DNA of 50,671 nucleotides from Halicephalobus mephisto (taxonomy: Eukaryota; Nematoda; Chromadorea; Rhabditida; Panagrolaimidae): positions 1-50,671 of the forward strand of contig SWDT01000236.1 in assembly GCA_009193035.1 (NCBI GenBank), given 5' to 3'. The notes below the pieces were generated by a model. That model saw only the letters and a list, made by a program, of their open reading frames with translations, did not search any database and was not told where the DNA came from. Below are positions 20,727-30,721 of this stretch, piece by piece. How positions within the stretch are numbered: position 1 is the stretch's first letter; every line of letters begins with the position of its first letter. Both the position numbers and the translations under genes were made by a program.

Positions 20727-21245
20727 GTGATGAGTTGTTTTTGTGTTTATTGTTGGCCCTGCGGTCGTGATAAATTGTTATGAATATCAGTTAATTTGTC
20801 ATATCAGTTGAAATCTATCCCATCCATCAGTGGGAAGCTGGGTTGGCTTAATCTGAAGCACAGGAACGTTACAGTAAAGAAACTGCCTTGCGAGCTGTTC
20901 TGCAAGTCATTCCTTGAACGGTTGGAAATGCCAATCCGGAGAAAGAAGATGTAGCTATTTCATATACTTCAGAGTGATAATGATCGTATCGTTAGACTAA
21001 CCACTGAGATTGGATGGAAATCAAACAATTCTTACAAGTGAAAACTTAATAACTTTACTATGTTCTCTATTCAAAGTTTCTACAATTTTAAACAGAAAAC
21101 AGGATTTACCTCATTTCAATTGATCTACTCAGCATCTCGTACTAGGTTGAGATTTCAAAAATCTCCGCATTGATTATTTACATATTTATGGGAATTTTCT
21201 ATATAAAACACAATTTAAATACCAAAGATAACAATTACTCGTTCA
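20727..21245. other. Convergent 3' flank between rps-8 and the ADAM17-like gene
   Basis: This holds the 3' UTRs of two convergent genes. Composition is more balanced than in typical spacers for the first 250 bp. Short hairpins are visible (CCCA...TGGG near 20820, CTTGC...GCAAG near 20888), but no convincing RNA gene or open reading frame was found. No canonical AATAAA was noticed for rps-8. Confidence 0.4.
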
Positions 21246-24085
21246 TTAGGCAGTGGATTCTATATGATTATGGTCATCGGGTTCTTCTTGAGATTCAATA
21301 GCAATCTGACGGACAATTTTCCTTGTTCCATGAACATATTCAATTGGAGCTTCTTTCATTGACTGTTCTTCAAGCATTCTTTTGTCTCTTCGACAAACAA
21401 TAATAGAACATGGAATCCATATAGCAAGTGAAATAACTACAACCAGAAAAACGGCATAATCCCCAAATAACTTATTTCTGGGGGTTTTGTTGATATTCTT
21501 GATCAATTTCCAAAAATGAGTCACAATATCCGTTACTTCTTTTTCACAAATTTTCTAAAAATCAGATTTTTTACAAAACAATTCTGACACAAATTTTCAG
21601 AAATTAAAACAGCCTAAAATTTTCATTTTACACAATAATAACTTCATAATCAACATTTTAGTCATATTCTGTCTGAATAAATCTAGAAACTTCTAAACTA
21701 CGATACTTACTTAGATACTTAGACAACCCGTCCCTCAACTGTAATCCCGTGCGGGTCCCAACAGCGTCTCCATTCTTCCCGATCTTGAGCAAACTAGGAT
21801 ATACAAGACACATAACCCTCTATCTACTCTTTAGTGGTAATTTTCATATATGAAGTCATTAATAAACGTCCAAAAATAATACTATTACAAAAACCAAAAA
21901 CGAACATTCTGAAATTTCTTCAACGCAAATTTTTAAATAAAAAAAAACTAGTTACCAGATTTATCTTTTTTTATTATTATAAAACTAATTTTCTGCACAA
22001 GAATCTTTTGAAATTTCAATTTTAATATTTTTTAAATTATATTTAAAAAACTTACATTTTTACAATAACCAAAACTACACACTGATCCATCTTTTAATGG
22101 AATTCGAGGCCTTACAGCTTCACATTTACCACTAATTCTATCTTTACAGCATCTGTAGCACGAATCACTTAAATTTTCACATATACATGGTTGATAATTT
22201 GGATTTCTCATTTCACAAAACGAAATACATGCTCCATTTTTACACGTTCCTTCATCACTACATATTGTTCCATCTATTGAATACGGTGGTTCAGGACAAT
22301 TTGAATTCACACCAGTACAATATGATTCATTTCTACATGTATCATCATTTTTTTGTACACATATATGTTTTTTCGGCAAGTAATCACATATATCTGAACA
22401 ACAATCTGAATGTCTTGGTGAACATAATGCTCCTGGTTTTAATTTACAATTATTTGCACAACATGAATCTTTTCTTCTTATGTCTTCTGAATCTGCATAT
22501 CTACCACCACCATCACATTCTTCACCTGGTTCTAATATACCATTACCACATAGAGATTTCTCTTCTTCAACAAAACATTCTGGTTGAGTACTGTAAAGAA
22601 TTCTAAACATATATCTGATTGAACATTTCGAAAACACATAATTATTCTTATCATAACCTGTATTCGAACTACTATGCATTATAAATCTTTCTCCTGAATA
22701 TTCTTCTGGAAAACATTTACCTCCATCATCATGATCACTTCCCCACAAATGACCTAATTCATGAGCAAATACCAAATCAAATATCCTTGTTATCATCAAA
22801 CCATTTTTCTTTTTAACAGTTACAATCGCAGTATTACAATAACAACCATCTGCCGATCTTGGTTCAGTAGCACACAATCCTGTTCTCGGACAAAAATTAT
22901 TACTATCAGCATGTTCAATATGACCAATATTAGCAAGACCAAGAATACCATCTGCAAACACTTTTGCTGTAAAAATAACCGAAACACACACTGATTTCCC
23001 TCCTTCTACAATTGAATACGAATTAAGGGTATCATTAGCCCAAAAAATTCCTTCTGGTTTTGATGAGACATCCATATTAAAATGAAAACTATCAGAACCA
23101 TTATATGGTTTATCATATATTTTGATTTCCTTGATCACAAATCCAAGACCTCTCAATCCTTCACGTTTTGCATTAATCCCAAAATCAATCTTCTTAAACA
23201 AAGCATTCACTCTCTCCACCACATTGATCTAAAAAACCATAATTAAAACATAAAAATATCCAAAATAAGAGAATCCTACGATTAACAATTAAAAAATTCC
23301 TATAACTAAAGAGAAAACTGTAATTAATACATAAAAAACTTTTACAACTTAATATATAAAAATCCCAACAATTAATATATAAAAAATTCCCTATAATTAA
23401 CATAAAAAACTAAAACTTACCAAATGTCTTGCTGCTTTATAGTAATTCCTATTTCCAATAACTTTATAAAAATCATAATCAGCAACTATTTTCATTTCAC
23501 ATCTATTTTTCTTAACTGCCGGAGGTAATTCTTGTCTCTTCTTCCTTCTTAATACTTCAAATACCGAAGCTTTCTTAAGACATTCTGGGACCATCAAAGG
23601 ACTCTTAACGTGATCCTTAATTTCATTATATTTCACATCTGAAGCTTTGTAAATAATCGTCTCATTAGATGAATCAATTTGTTCAACAAAGTACGTTTCA
23701 TCTTCTATATCAAAATGTCCCATAATCGATCCACTATCATAATCAATCGAAAACGATCCTATAGGTACCAAATTTCCTAAAAATTTCATATATCAATTTT
23801 ATCAAAAACTCAAAAAAACATACTTTCCAAAAAAGCTTCATAATATCTAATAACCGGATAATAAAACATATTCCGTTCATTTCCATTTCCATCCAACAAT
23901 TGGAAATTGCCTTGTACTCCGGGAGGTTTGTTCAATTCATTAAGAATAATAATAAATTCTTGCTCAAAAGCTCTAAAAGAAAGATGAGATCGACTAGTGC
24001 TGTCAGAAAAGTAAAGAGATCTCAAACGAGGTTGAATAACAGAATAATCAGACAAATAAGATGCCAATCCTAAAAAATCACCCAT
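21246..24085 (-). CDS. adm-4: ADAM17/TACE-type membrane metalloprotease
   Basis: Four exons, 23824-24085, 23421-23776, 22056-23228 and 21246-21554, give 699 residues. A prodomain (SYLSDYSVIQPRLRSLYF) ends at a furin-like RRKKR. It is followed by a reprolysin-like catalytic domain with the zinc site HELGHLWGSDHD, a disintegrin domain (CGNGILEPGEECDGG), an ADAM17-style Cys-rich membrane-proximal region, and one transmembrane helix (AVFLVVVISLAIWIPCSIIV) with a short 43-residue tail. The disintegrin-to-membrane order and GYC...CEKEVTDIVTHFW match vertebrate ADAM17, the ectodomain sheddase. The N-terminus is unresolved: the in-frame Met at 24085 gives no clear signal peptide, while a good signal-peptide-like ORF (MMLLTLLIWML) overlaps the upstream gene's stop but does not splice in frame. 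The gene probably lies third in an operon after rpl-3. Confidence 0.88.
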
Positions 24086-24161
24086 ATATCAACAATTTGG
24101 AAAAAAAACCAGCCTGAACAACATAAAAATTTAAGCATCCATATAAGTAAAGTAAGCAGCA

Positions 24162-24560
24162 TCATGATCGTTTAGGATCTTTTCCAAATGATTGCGGAGG
24201 TAACGTTGAACAATCCTCGCGCTCTGAAATGCGATAATGTCGAAATAAAAAACAATCCTTTTGATTAAACCCACGTCTCAGGGGCTCCTTTGTGTGATCA
24301 AGATTGTACCGTTTGACAACAGCTGGACTAACGTCGAGATGGATGAATCGGATGTAACGACTTCGAGCGAAAAACTGATTGAGCTGCAATGGAGGACCCG
24401 TTCTAACCCGCCTCTTGAAGTACAACGACTGCCCGAGGCTGATGTTCATAGACTCGTCGCAATCCTCAACCGGTCCCCAGACTGCCGACTCGTCTTTGAA
24501 CTCAATCACTACCTTCTGGCCGATTGCTGACTTCACAAAGATGCTGAGGCCTTGGGGCAT
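24162..24560 (-). CDS. Sm-like protein resembling LSM10
   Basis: Exons 24275-24560 and 24162-24223 encode 115 residues, assuming the 51-bp GTGGGT...TTTCAG intron (24224-24274) is removed; it is a multiple of three, so an unspliced 132-residue form is also open. The Sm1 motif is GQKVVIEFKDESAVWG followed by DCDESMNISL, and the Sm2 motif is ARSRYIRFIHLD. The DES-V/A-x-G turn, MNI-L and an R-x-I/V-R-F/Y-I/V-H strand are closer to LSM10 of the U7 snRNP than to the I-R-G-x-x-I-R-x consensus of SmD proteins, but a diverged SmD-like role is possible. The start lies 8 bases after a TTTGCAG acceptor, which is 92 bp downstream of the rpl-3 AATAAA, the typical spacing of a downstream nematode operon gene. 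The stop overlaps ATGATG of a signal-peptide-like ORF. Confidence 0.65.
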   Translation of the reverse strand: MPQGLSIFVKSAIGQKVVIEFKDESAVWGPVEDCDESMNISLGQSLYFKRRVRTGPPLQLNQFFARSRYIRFIHLDVSPAVVKRYNLDHTKEPLRRGFNQKDCFLFRHYRISEREDCSTLPPQSFGKDPKRS

Positions 24561-24660
24561 TCAACGTTCTGCAAATCGATTTTCTTCCAGTTCAACCTCC
24601 CACGTTAGGTACACAACTGCGATCACAACACAAAACACGGAACAGATAACACAACAATAT

Positions 24661-24666
24661 TTTATT
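24661..24666 (-). terminator. AATAAA polyadenylation signal of rpl-3
   Basis: GCAGAATAAAATATT lies 26 bp after the rpl-3 stop on the minus strand. The next acceptor (TTTGCAG, ending at 24569) follows 92 bp later, just before the Sm-like start, consistent with cleavage coupled to trans-splicing in a polycistronic transcript. Confidence 0.65.
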
Positions 24667-24691
24667 CTGCCAACAATTATAACAAACACAA

Positions 24692-26223
24692 TCAAGCACT
24701 TTCTGCGAGGAAATCCTTCTTGAGCTTGCCCATGAAGGCCTTCTTTTCGGCAGCAGTCTGGAAACGACCGTGACCCATCTTGGAGCTGGTGTCGATCCAT
24801 TTGAGGTTGATCTTTTCGAAAGCAAAGCGCTTCTTGTGCTCAACGAGGGATTTGCGGAGGGTAATCGGGCGCTTCTTGGGACCGATGCAGCAACCACGGA
24901 TCATGACGTAGTCCTGGTTGACGAGACCATAACGGACGAAACCACCCTGAAAACCAACAATTAGTACCGCAATTCTTTTTATATCGTCAATATGCATCTT
25001 CCGGGCCTCTCAGAGTAACTATGACATACAGTATCAGCAATTCAACGGTTAAGTTTTCATCATAGAGTAGCCAGGAAAGATCAGATAGTCCGAACGACAA
25101 CTCACCATTGGGTTGATGTTCTTCTCAGTGATATCATAATCAGTAGAAGCGTTGTTCTTTCCTTCAGCAGTCAAACACGACTTTCCAATACGGAAGACCT
25201 TCTTGTTCACTTCGGTACGATGATGGTAACCCTTCTGACCGGCACGTGCAACAGTGAACTGAACACGGGCAGGATGCCAAGCTCCGATACAGGCGACCTT
25301 ACGCAGACCCTTGTGAGTCTTGCGAGGCAACTTCTTGGTGTGCCAACGGCTCGTGACACCCTTGAATCCGTGGCCCTTGGTAACGCCGATGCAGTCGATG
25401 AACTCGTCTTGTTGGAAAACTTGGTCAACAGGAATCTGCTTTTCAAAGTGCTCGCGAGCCCAGTCCACCTTCTGTGCGATGGTACCACCATTGAGTTGGA
25501 TTTCAATGATGTGGGCCTTCTTGTCCTTATGACGCATGAGTTTCTGCTGAGTATGAGCAATGATACGGATAATGGAGCAGTACTTCTTCATCTTGGCCAA
25601 ATCCTCTTCGATGGACTTCTTGCCATCTTCGTCTTGCCACTTCTTGGAGGCCTTGGAGAAAGCCTTCTTCTTGGACTTGTACCTAGACACAGAATTCAGT
25701 AAGAATTCGTAACCCTCTTATCAATACAGGATTGACATTGGAGGGCGTGTGCTATCGAGAACACATTCATGACCCAAGTCAGAGGAATGTTCATCAAGAA
25801 AGCATGTTCGCAACCACCAGTTCAATCTACAAAAAGAGAATAAGAAAAGGAAACTAACCAGTTCTTGTAATAACGGCGCTTAGCATCTTCGGCAATATGC
25901 TCAGCCCAAACCGTCTTGAAACCACGAAGTCCGCGAGGAGTTTCAATGTATCCAGTAACGCCCATGATAACAAGTGGGGGAGTTTCGAGGACGGTGACAG
26001 CCTCAACAACTTCCTTCTTGTTAACCTTGGATCCAGGCTTGTCGACATCACGAACAATGTGAGTCATACCGGCCTTGAATCCGACAAAGGCGGTAAGGTG
26101 GATGGGCTTGGATGGATCATCCTTAGGGAAAGATTTGACCTTACCAAGATGACGCTGGGCGCGCTTCCTGGGTGCAAAACCCATATGGCCGTGACGAGGA
26201 GCCGAGAACTTTCTATGACTCAT
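24692..26223 (-). CDS. rpl-3: 60S ribosomal protein L3
   Basis: Three exons, 25859-26223, 25106-25682 and 24692-24946, give 398 residues (human RPL3 has 403). The N-terminus [16 protein letters not shown] is diagnostic; the W-containing [43 protein letters not shown] and C-terminal KFIDT-like [20 protein letters not shown] segments confirm the family. RPL3 lies near the peptidyl-transferase centre through its W-finger and is required for early 60S assembly. The start follows GATTTTAG by five bases. Codon use is GC-ending. It appears to be the first gene of an rpl-3, Sm-like, adm-4 series. Intron 1 (25683-25858) is GC-richer than usual and may be structured. Confidence 0.98.
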
Positions 26224-26752
26224 GGTACCCTAAAATCGAGGTAAATTAGTCTAGGAACAAATTCCCATATAGAACACGCAACGACCGATATCAGCACAAA
26301 TCAATGGAATTAGTAGTTTAACCTGCGATTAATTCGTAGGGCAGTGGTGAGGTTATAGGGATATGGGGGAGAGGACAAGTGACCGTAAGATTTCAATGGT
26401 TTCATATAAAAACCACAGAAATACGAGTATGAAGGTGAATTAATCGGAAATTCACTTCAGTTACGGTGAATTCTTTGGGCGGCAGTTAAGGAACATGCAG
26501 GAGAGGTAGGAGGTTATGGGGGATGAAGAAAGAAGAAGAAACGAAGGAAGAAGAAAGAAGAAGAAGAGGACAACTGATCGGGAGGAAGGAATGAAGAACG
26601 AATGGGAGCCGACAAACGAGCGAGCGGCCAACGGTACTCTGCCTGACTTTCGCGTCAGGACCACCCGCTCGACCTTGCTCTTGTTCTTCGTTTTCGTGCT
26701 TTTCAATCCTTAACAACTTGTTTATTTTACATCCAAAATTTCCCAAATTCTA
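26224..26752 (-). promoter_or_regulatory. rpl-3 promoter/outron region with polypurine tract
   Basis: The stretch 26518-26600 is almost purely A/G on the plus strand (units such as GAAGAAAGAAGAAG), hence polypyrimidine on the rpl-3 coding strand. It resembles the pyrimidine-rich flanks of rps-8 and rpl-11. Overlapping frames at 26461-26746 and 26516-26713 reflect this low complexity and are not considered genes. The likely trans-splice acceptor is GATTTTAG, ending at 26229. Confidence 0.55.
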
Positions 26753-28983
26753 TCAGATGAATAATTTAGCGAAGAGTGTGGGTACGAGCACCCCGAAATT
26801 GAGTAAATTAAAGTTCTGAGGCGAAGCAACACTGAGTTCACAATCCGGCATTATGAGCTGGGCCGGACCGACGATCAGCTCTCTCACGTCCTGCCAGGCC
26901 CGGTACCCGCACTCGTATCTGACGGGGTACTTGATGCATTCCACGTAGTTCTTCATTGCTCTAAAGTGAAATTTAACGTGATTTTCGTTATTTTTAAATT
27001 TAAAAATACCCGCAAACAGCTTCGTTTTGAGCTTGTCCACTGACGGGGATCTTGTTCGAAATTTTATTCGTATCAGAAAGCATTTCGGCTTGGCACTGCA
27101 TCATCTCACCTCTTGTCAAGGTTTTCGAGAAGCAATCAAAGCTTTTGGACATTTCTGAAATCAAATTTGTTCATATAGAATTACTTCTCATATAAAAAAA
27201 CCACTTTTTATCTGATTTTTTATATAAAAATTACTTTTTATTTGATTTTTTTATATAAAAATTACTTTTTATTTGATTTTTTTATATAAAAATTACTTTT
27301 TATTTGATTTTTTTATATAAAAATTACTTTTTATTTGATTTTTTTATATAAAAATTACTTTTTATTTGATCTTTTATATAAAAATTACTTTTTATTTGAT
27401 TTTTATGTGAAAATCAACTTTTTATTTGACTTTTTAAATATAAAATCAACTTTTTATTTGACTTTTTAAATATAAAATCAACTTTTTATTTGATTTTTTT
27501 ATATGAAAATTAGTTTTTATTTGATGTTTCTCTTTTAAAAACTATCTTTTTTTAAATTTTCTTATTTGAGGGTTACTTTTTATTCGTTTTTTATATAAAA
27601 GTTATTTTCCTGAGGTTTTTATAGAAATTTTATTTTTATTTTTTTGTTTAAAAGTTACTTTTTATTTGAAAACGCCCACTTACCCTGATATCCTCCCCTG
27701 CAGATGAACTCCAAAATGCTGATGGCGGTTTCGTAACGGCCTCTGGCGGGTTCCTCGTTGAAGCAAGTGGGTTTAAAGGGCTCAATACAGAGGTCGAACA
27801 TGAGGAATTTGCTAAATATCGAAATTTAACGAGATATTGAACGAGATAACCTACTCGCAGATCTGGTTGAAGTACTCTTTTGTTCTCGAAAAAAGCATAT
27901 CCCAGGTAAATCCGCCGTAAGTCCCCTCAGTTATCCCGATTTCATACAGCGGTTCGGCGCATTTGTGGATTTCCTTCTGTTCGAAGACACTGCAGTTCGA
28001 AAAACGCTAAATTTTAAAGTTGTAGAAATTTAAAATTATTTTTAAAATTTTTTTTCGAAACAGATTTTCAGAATTTTAAGTTTTAGAAGTTCCTACTGGA
28101 TTCTGGAGGATTCTAGAAAGTTGCGGAATCTCCTACTGGATTCTGGAGGACTTCTGAAGCTTCTGCAGAATCCTAGTCCGATATATAAAAATTAAAAGTG
28201 GATTTTTTTATGAAATGGTCTCAAAACGAATTCCAAAGTTTCCAGAACTCTTTCAAATCTTGATTTTGGATCTTGGTTTTAATTTTTTTGATTATGAAAA
28301 GTCCTGAGAGATTGTAGGTCGATATATGTAACTTAGGAAAAACATTTTCATGAATTAGTTTTGGAACGGATTTCTAGAAACTTCGAAAATTCTGATTTTG
28401 GATCTTGATTTTTAATTTTTTTTATTTTAGAAGAGTTTTAGAAACTTCTATGAGATTCTGGAAGGTTTTAGAAAGTCCTGAGAGATTGTAGGTCGATATA
28501 TGCAACTTAGAAAAAACATTTCCACGAATTAGTCCCAAAACGAATTTCTAGAAACTTCCAAAATCTCGATTTTTGATTTTCTTCATTCTGGACGATTCTA
28601 GAAACCTCTAAAATTCTGATTTTGGATCTTGATTTTTAATTTTTTAATTTTGGAGGATTCTAGAAACTTCCAAAATCTTAATTTTAAATCTTGTTTTTTA
28701 ATTTTTTGAAGATTTTCAAAAATCTCAGAATTCGCTAAATTTAGAATCAAGGTCTTCCACTGACTTCTGGAGATTCCTACAGAATTTCAGTTAATTTAAA
28801 ACTTTTCTATAATCTCATCTTACAGTTTTGTAGTTATACGGTACATCCAGAGGCTGAAGTTGCATGAAATTCGGAGGCATCAAGACCGAATCCGTGACAA
28901 CAAACATCAAACCTAAATTTTTATTTTCAAATCACAAAAATTAAAAACTTACCAAAATAAAAAAAGAAGATTATTTTCAACAT
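26753..28983 (-). CDS. DUF19 (T20D4.11-like) secreted or GPI-anchored protein
   Basis: Six exons, 28953-28983, 28824-28912, 27855-28006, 27684-27811, 27010-27154 and 26753-26960, join in frame to 250 residues. The N-terminus MLKIIFFFYFGLMFVV is a signal peptide. The mature part contains 12 or so cysteines in the spacing of the nematode T20D4.11-like/DUF19 family, including NCSVF...KCAEPLYE, FICRGGYQ, FDCFSKT, EAVCGAMKNYVECI and YPVRYECGYRAWQDV. The C-terminus ends in a hydrophobic tail (LLNFGVLVPTLFAKLFI) that could be a GPI-attachment signal. Function is unknown; members are secreted. Introns 2 and 4 carry repeats, including an arm of an inverted duplication shared with the DGCR6-like gene. 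No transcript evidence, but every splice junction is canonical and in phase. Confidence 0.78.
27175..27660. repeat. 31-bp minisatellite in the DUF19 gene intron
   Basis: The unit TTTTTATATAAAAATTAC plus TTTTTATTTGAT repeats perfectly about five times, with diverged copies on both sides (GTGAAAATCAAC, AAATATAAAATCAAC versions). It fills the 529-bp intron between 27155 and 27683. Confidence 0.9.
28345..28606 (+). repeat. Left arm of 260-bp inverted duplication
   Basis: This segment of the DUF19 gene intron 2 matches the reverse complement of about 30068-30329 almost base for base. Shared landmarks in order: GAATTAGTTTTGGAACGGAT, TCTGATTTTGGATCTTGATT, GAGATTCTGGAAGG, GAGAGATTGTAGGTCGAT, TTCATTCTGGACGATTCTAG. 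Part of the left arm repeats itself internally. Confidence 0.8.
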
Positions 28984-29464
28984 TTTTCGAAATTTTAATT
29001 TTTAAAAAATTTATTTTTTAAAATTTTTCAAAATTAAAATTATAGAGATTTTTAAAAATCGAAATTTTAGAGATTTTTAAAAATCGAAATTTTAGAGATT
29101 TTTAAAAATTCAAATTTTAGAGATTTTTAAAAATCGGAATTTTAGAGATTTTTAAAAATTCAAATTTTGGAGATTTTTAAAAATCAAAGTTTTAGAGATT
29201 TTTAAAAATCGAAACTAAAGCTCGAAAAGCTCTTGTTTTGACCAAGAAAGTCGGCTTTGAGAGATTTGTTGTCGGACAAGGCCCTACTCTTGCGCGAACG
29301 TGAATTGGAACAAACTTGGATCTTGAATTCACGCGGGAGCTGTCATCTATACGGTCTGACAGAAATCGCCGTTTTTGGATTTGTTTGTTTTCGGCAACTC
29401 TTAAGCTTCGACAGATTTTTGACTTTCTTATATTAGGTCTTTTTAATTTTCAAAAATAATAAAA
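28984..29464. repeat. Minisatellite plus GC-richer flank between DUF19 and DGCR6-like genes
   Basis: From about 29030 to 29215 a 29-bp unit (TTTTAGAGATTTTTAAAAAT with CGAAA or CAAA) repeats six to seven times. From 29220 to 29400 composition becomes balanced (AAGCTCGAAAAGCTC, ACGCGGGAGCTGTC), which fits a promoter for the minus-strand DUF19 gene. No gene is supported here. Confidence 0.6.
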
Positions 29465-30674
29465 TTAATTTTTATTCATCAAAGAACACAAAGATTCGAT
29501 AAATTCCATTATTTCCATTTGGATTTTGATTTTTTTCGGATCTGTACTTGATTCAAAAAGAGGCACATGGGCACATGAAAGATGGGCCTGCTGGTCCGCG
29601 ACGAGTTCATCGAGCTGCTTCAGGATAGTAAGGTCAAATTCCCGCATGACGTCATCTGTGGGAAGACCCGAATTCCGAAGTTCTTGAAGCTTCTTATCCC
29701 GTTCTTCAGCTATTTCACTAAATTTAAGAGAATATTAAAAAATATATGAAAAATATAAAAATATTAAAAAATATTAAAAAATACATAAAGAAAATATATA
29801 AAAACTCCTAAAAATATATAGAAAATATTTTAAAATATATAGAAATCCTTAAAAAATATTTTGAAAAACTTTAAAAATAAATAGGAAAATCCGAAAAAAT
29901 ATATAAAATCAAAGAAAAATAAAAAATCACTTCAACATTATCTCAATATGGATTTCTGGAATTTTAGATTTCAGAAATTTTCATTAAATTTTGAAATTTT
30001 GGAAGGTTGTATGAGATTCTAGATTGATATATAACTTAGAATCAGGATTTAAGATTAAGATTCTGAAAGTTTCTAGAATCGTCCAGAATGAAGAAAATTA
30101 AAAATCGAGATTTTGGAAGTTTCTAGAAATCCGTTCCAAAACTAATTCATGAAAATGTTTTTTCTAAGTTACATTATCGACCTACAATCTCTCAGGACTT
30201 TCTAAAACCTTCCAGAATCTCATACAAGTTTCTAAAACTCTTCCAAAATAAAAAAATTAAAAATCAAGATCCAAAATCAGAATTTTAGAAGTTTCTAGAA
30301 ATCCATTCCGAGACTAATTCGTGAAAAGTACTTTTAAATTTTCCTTGATTTTGACAAATTCTAGAAACTTCTATTTTAATAAATAAAAAATAAATTTCGT
30401 TACAAAATGGTCTCAAAATGAATTTTCATAAGTTTCTAGAATTTTCGTGAAAATTTTTAATGAATTTTGAAATTTTATTAAATAAAAATTACTTTTCGCG
30501 TATTTTCTGGAGATCCTTGAGTGATTCCACAATCTGACAGATCGTTCCATCCAGTAAACTCTCGACCAGTTTCGTCTGGATATTCCCGTCGAGAGCCAGG
30601 TTGAGCTCAGGGTCCTTCTTTTTCGCCAAAAACAACTTCAATCTCGTTTTTATTAATTCTCGTTTTCCGTCCAT
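29465..30674 (-). CDS. DGCR6-like protein
   Basis: Two exons, 30493-30674 and 29465-29717, give 144 residues. The first half is a leucine- and lysine-rich helix (KTRLKLFLAKK, LVESLLDGTICQIVESL). The C-terminal segment LDELVADQQAHLSCAHVPLF...DPKKIKIQMEIMEFI matches the signature of DGCR6/gonadal proteins, which contain LD-x-x-V-x-DQQ-x-x-L, a V-P-F stretch and an I-x-x-QM-x-L-x-x-I stretch. The molecular role of the family is poorly defined. The start follows a TTTCAG acceptor by four bases. The start codon is only 47 bp from that of the divergent plus-strand gene. The intron (29718-30492) contains the right arm of the inverted duplication. Confidence 0.75.
30068..30329 (-). repeat. Right arm of 260-bp inverted duplication
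   Basis: This lies in the intron of the DGCR6-like gene and is the reverse complement of 28345-28606, with a spacing of about 1.5 kb. Landmarks on the plus strand: GAATCGTCCAGAATGAAG, CGACCTACAATCTCTC, CCTTCCAGAATCTC, AAGATCCAAAATCAGA. Confidence 0.8.
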
Positions 30675-30721
30675 TTTTCTGAAATTTCAAATTTAAATTT
30701 AATTTTAAATTTTTCAAGATA

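Noticed and set aside
20970..21020. C/D-box-like snoRNA in the rps-8 3' flank (GTGATAATGATC ... CTGA)
   Set aside because: The boxes are only about 35 nt apart, the C box is imperfect and there is no terminal stem.
26461..26746. Overlapping minus- and plus-strand ORFs upstream of rpl-3
   Set aside because: They come from a polypurine tract, are low in complexity (Ser/Phe/Leu or Glu/Arg/Lys runs) and match nothing.
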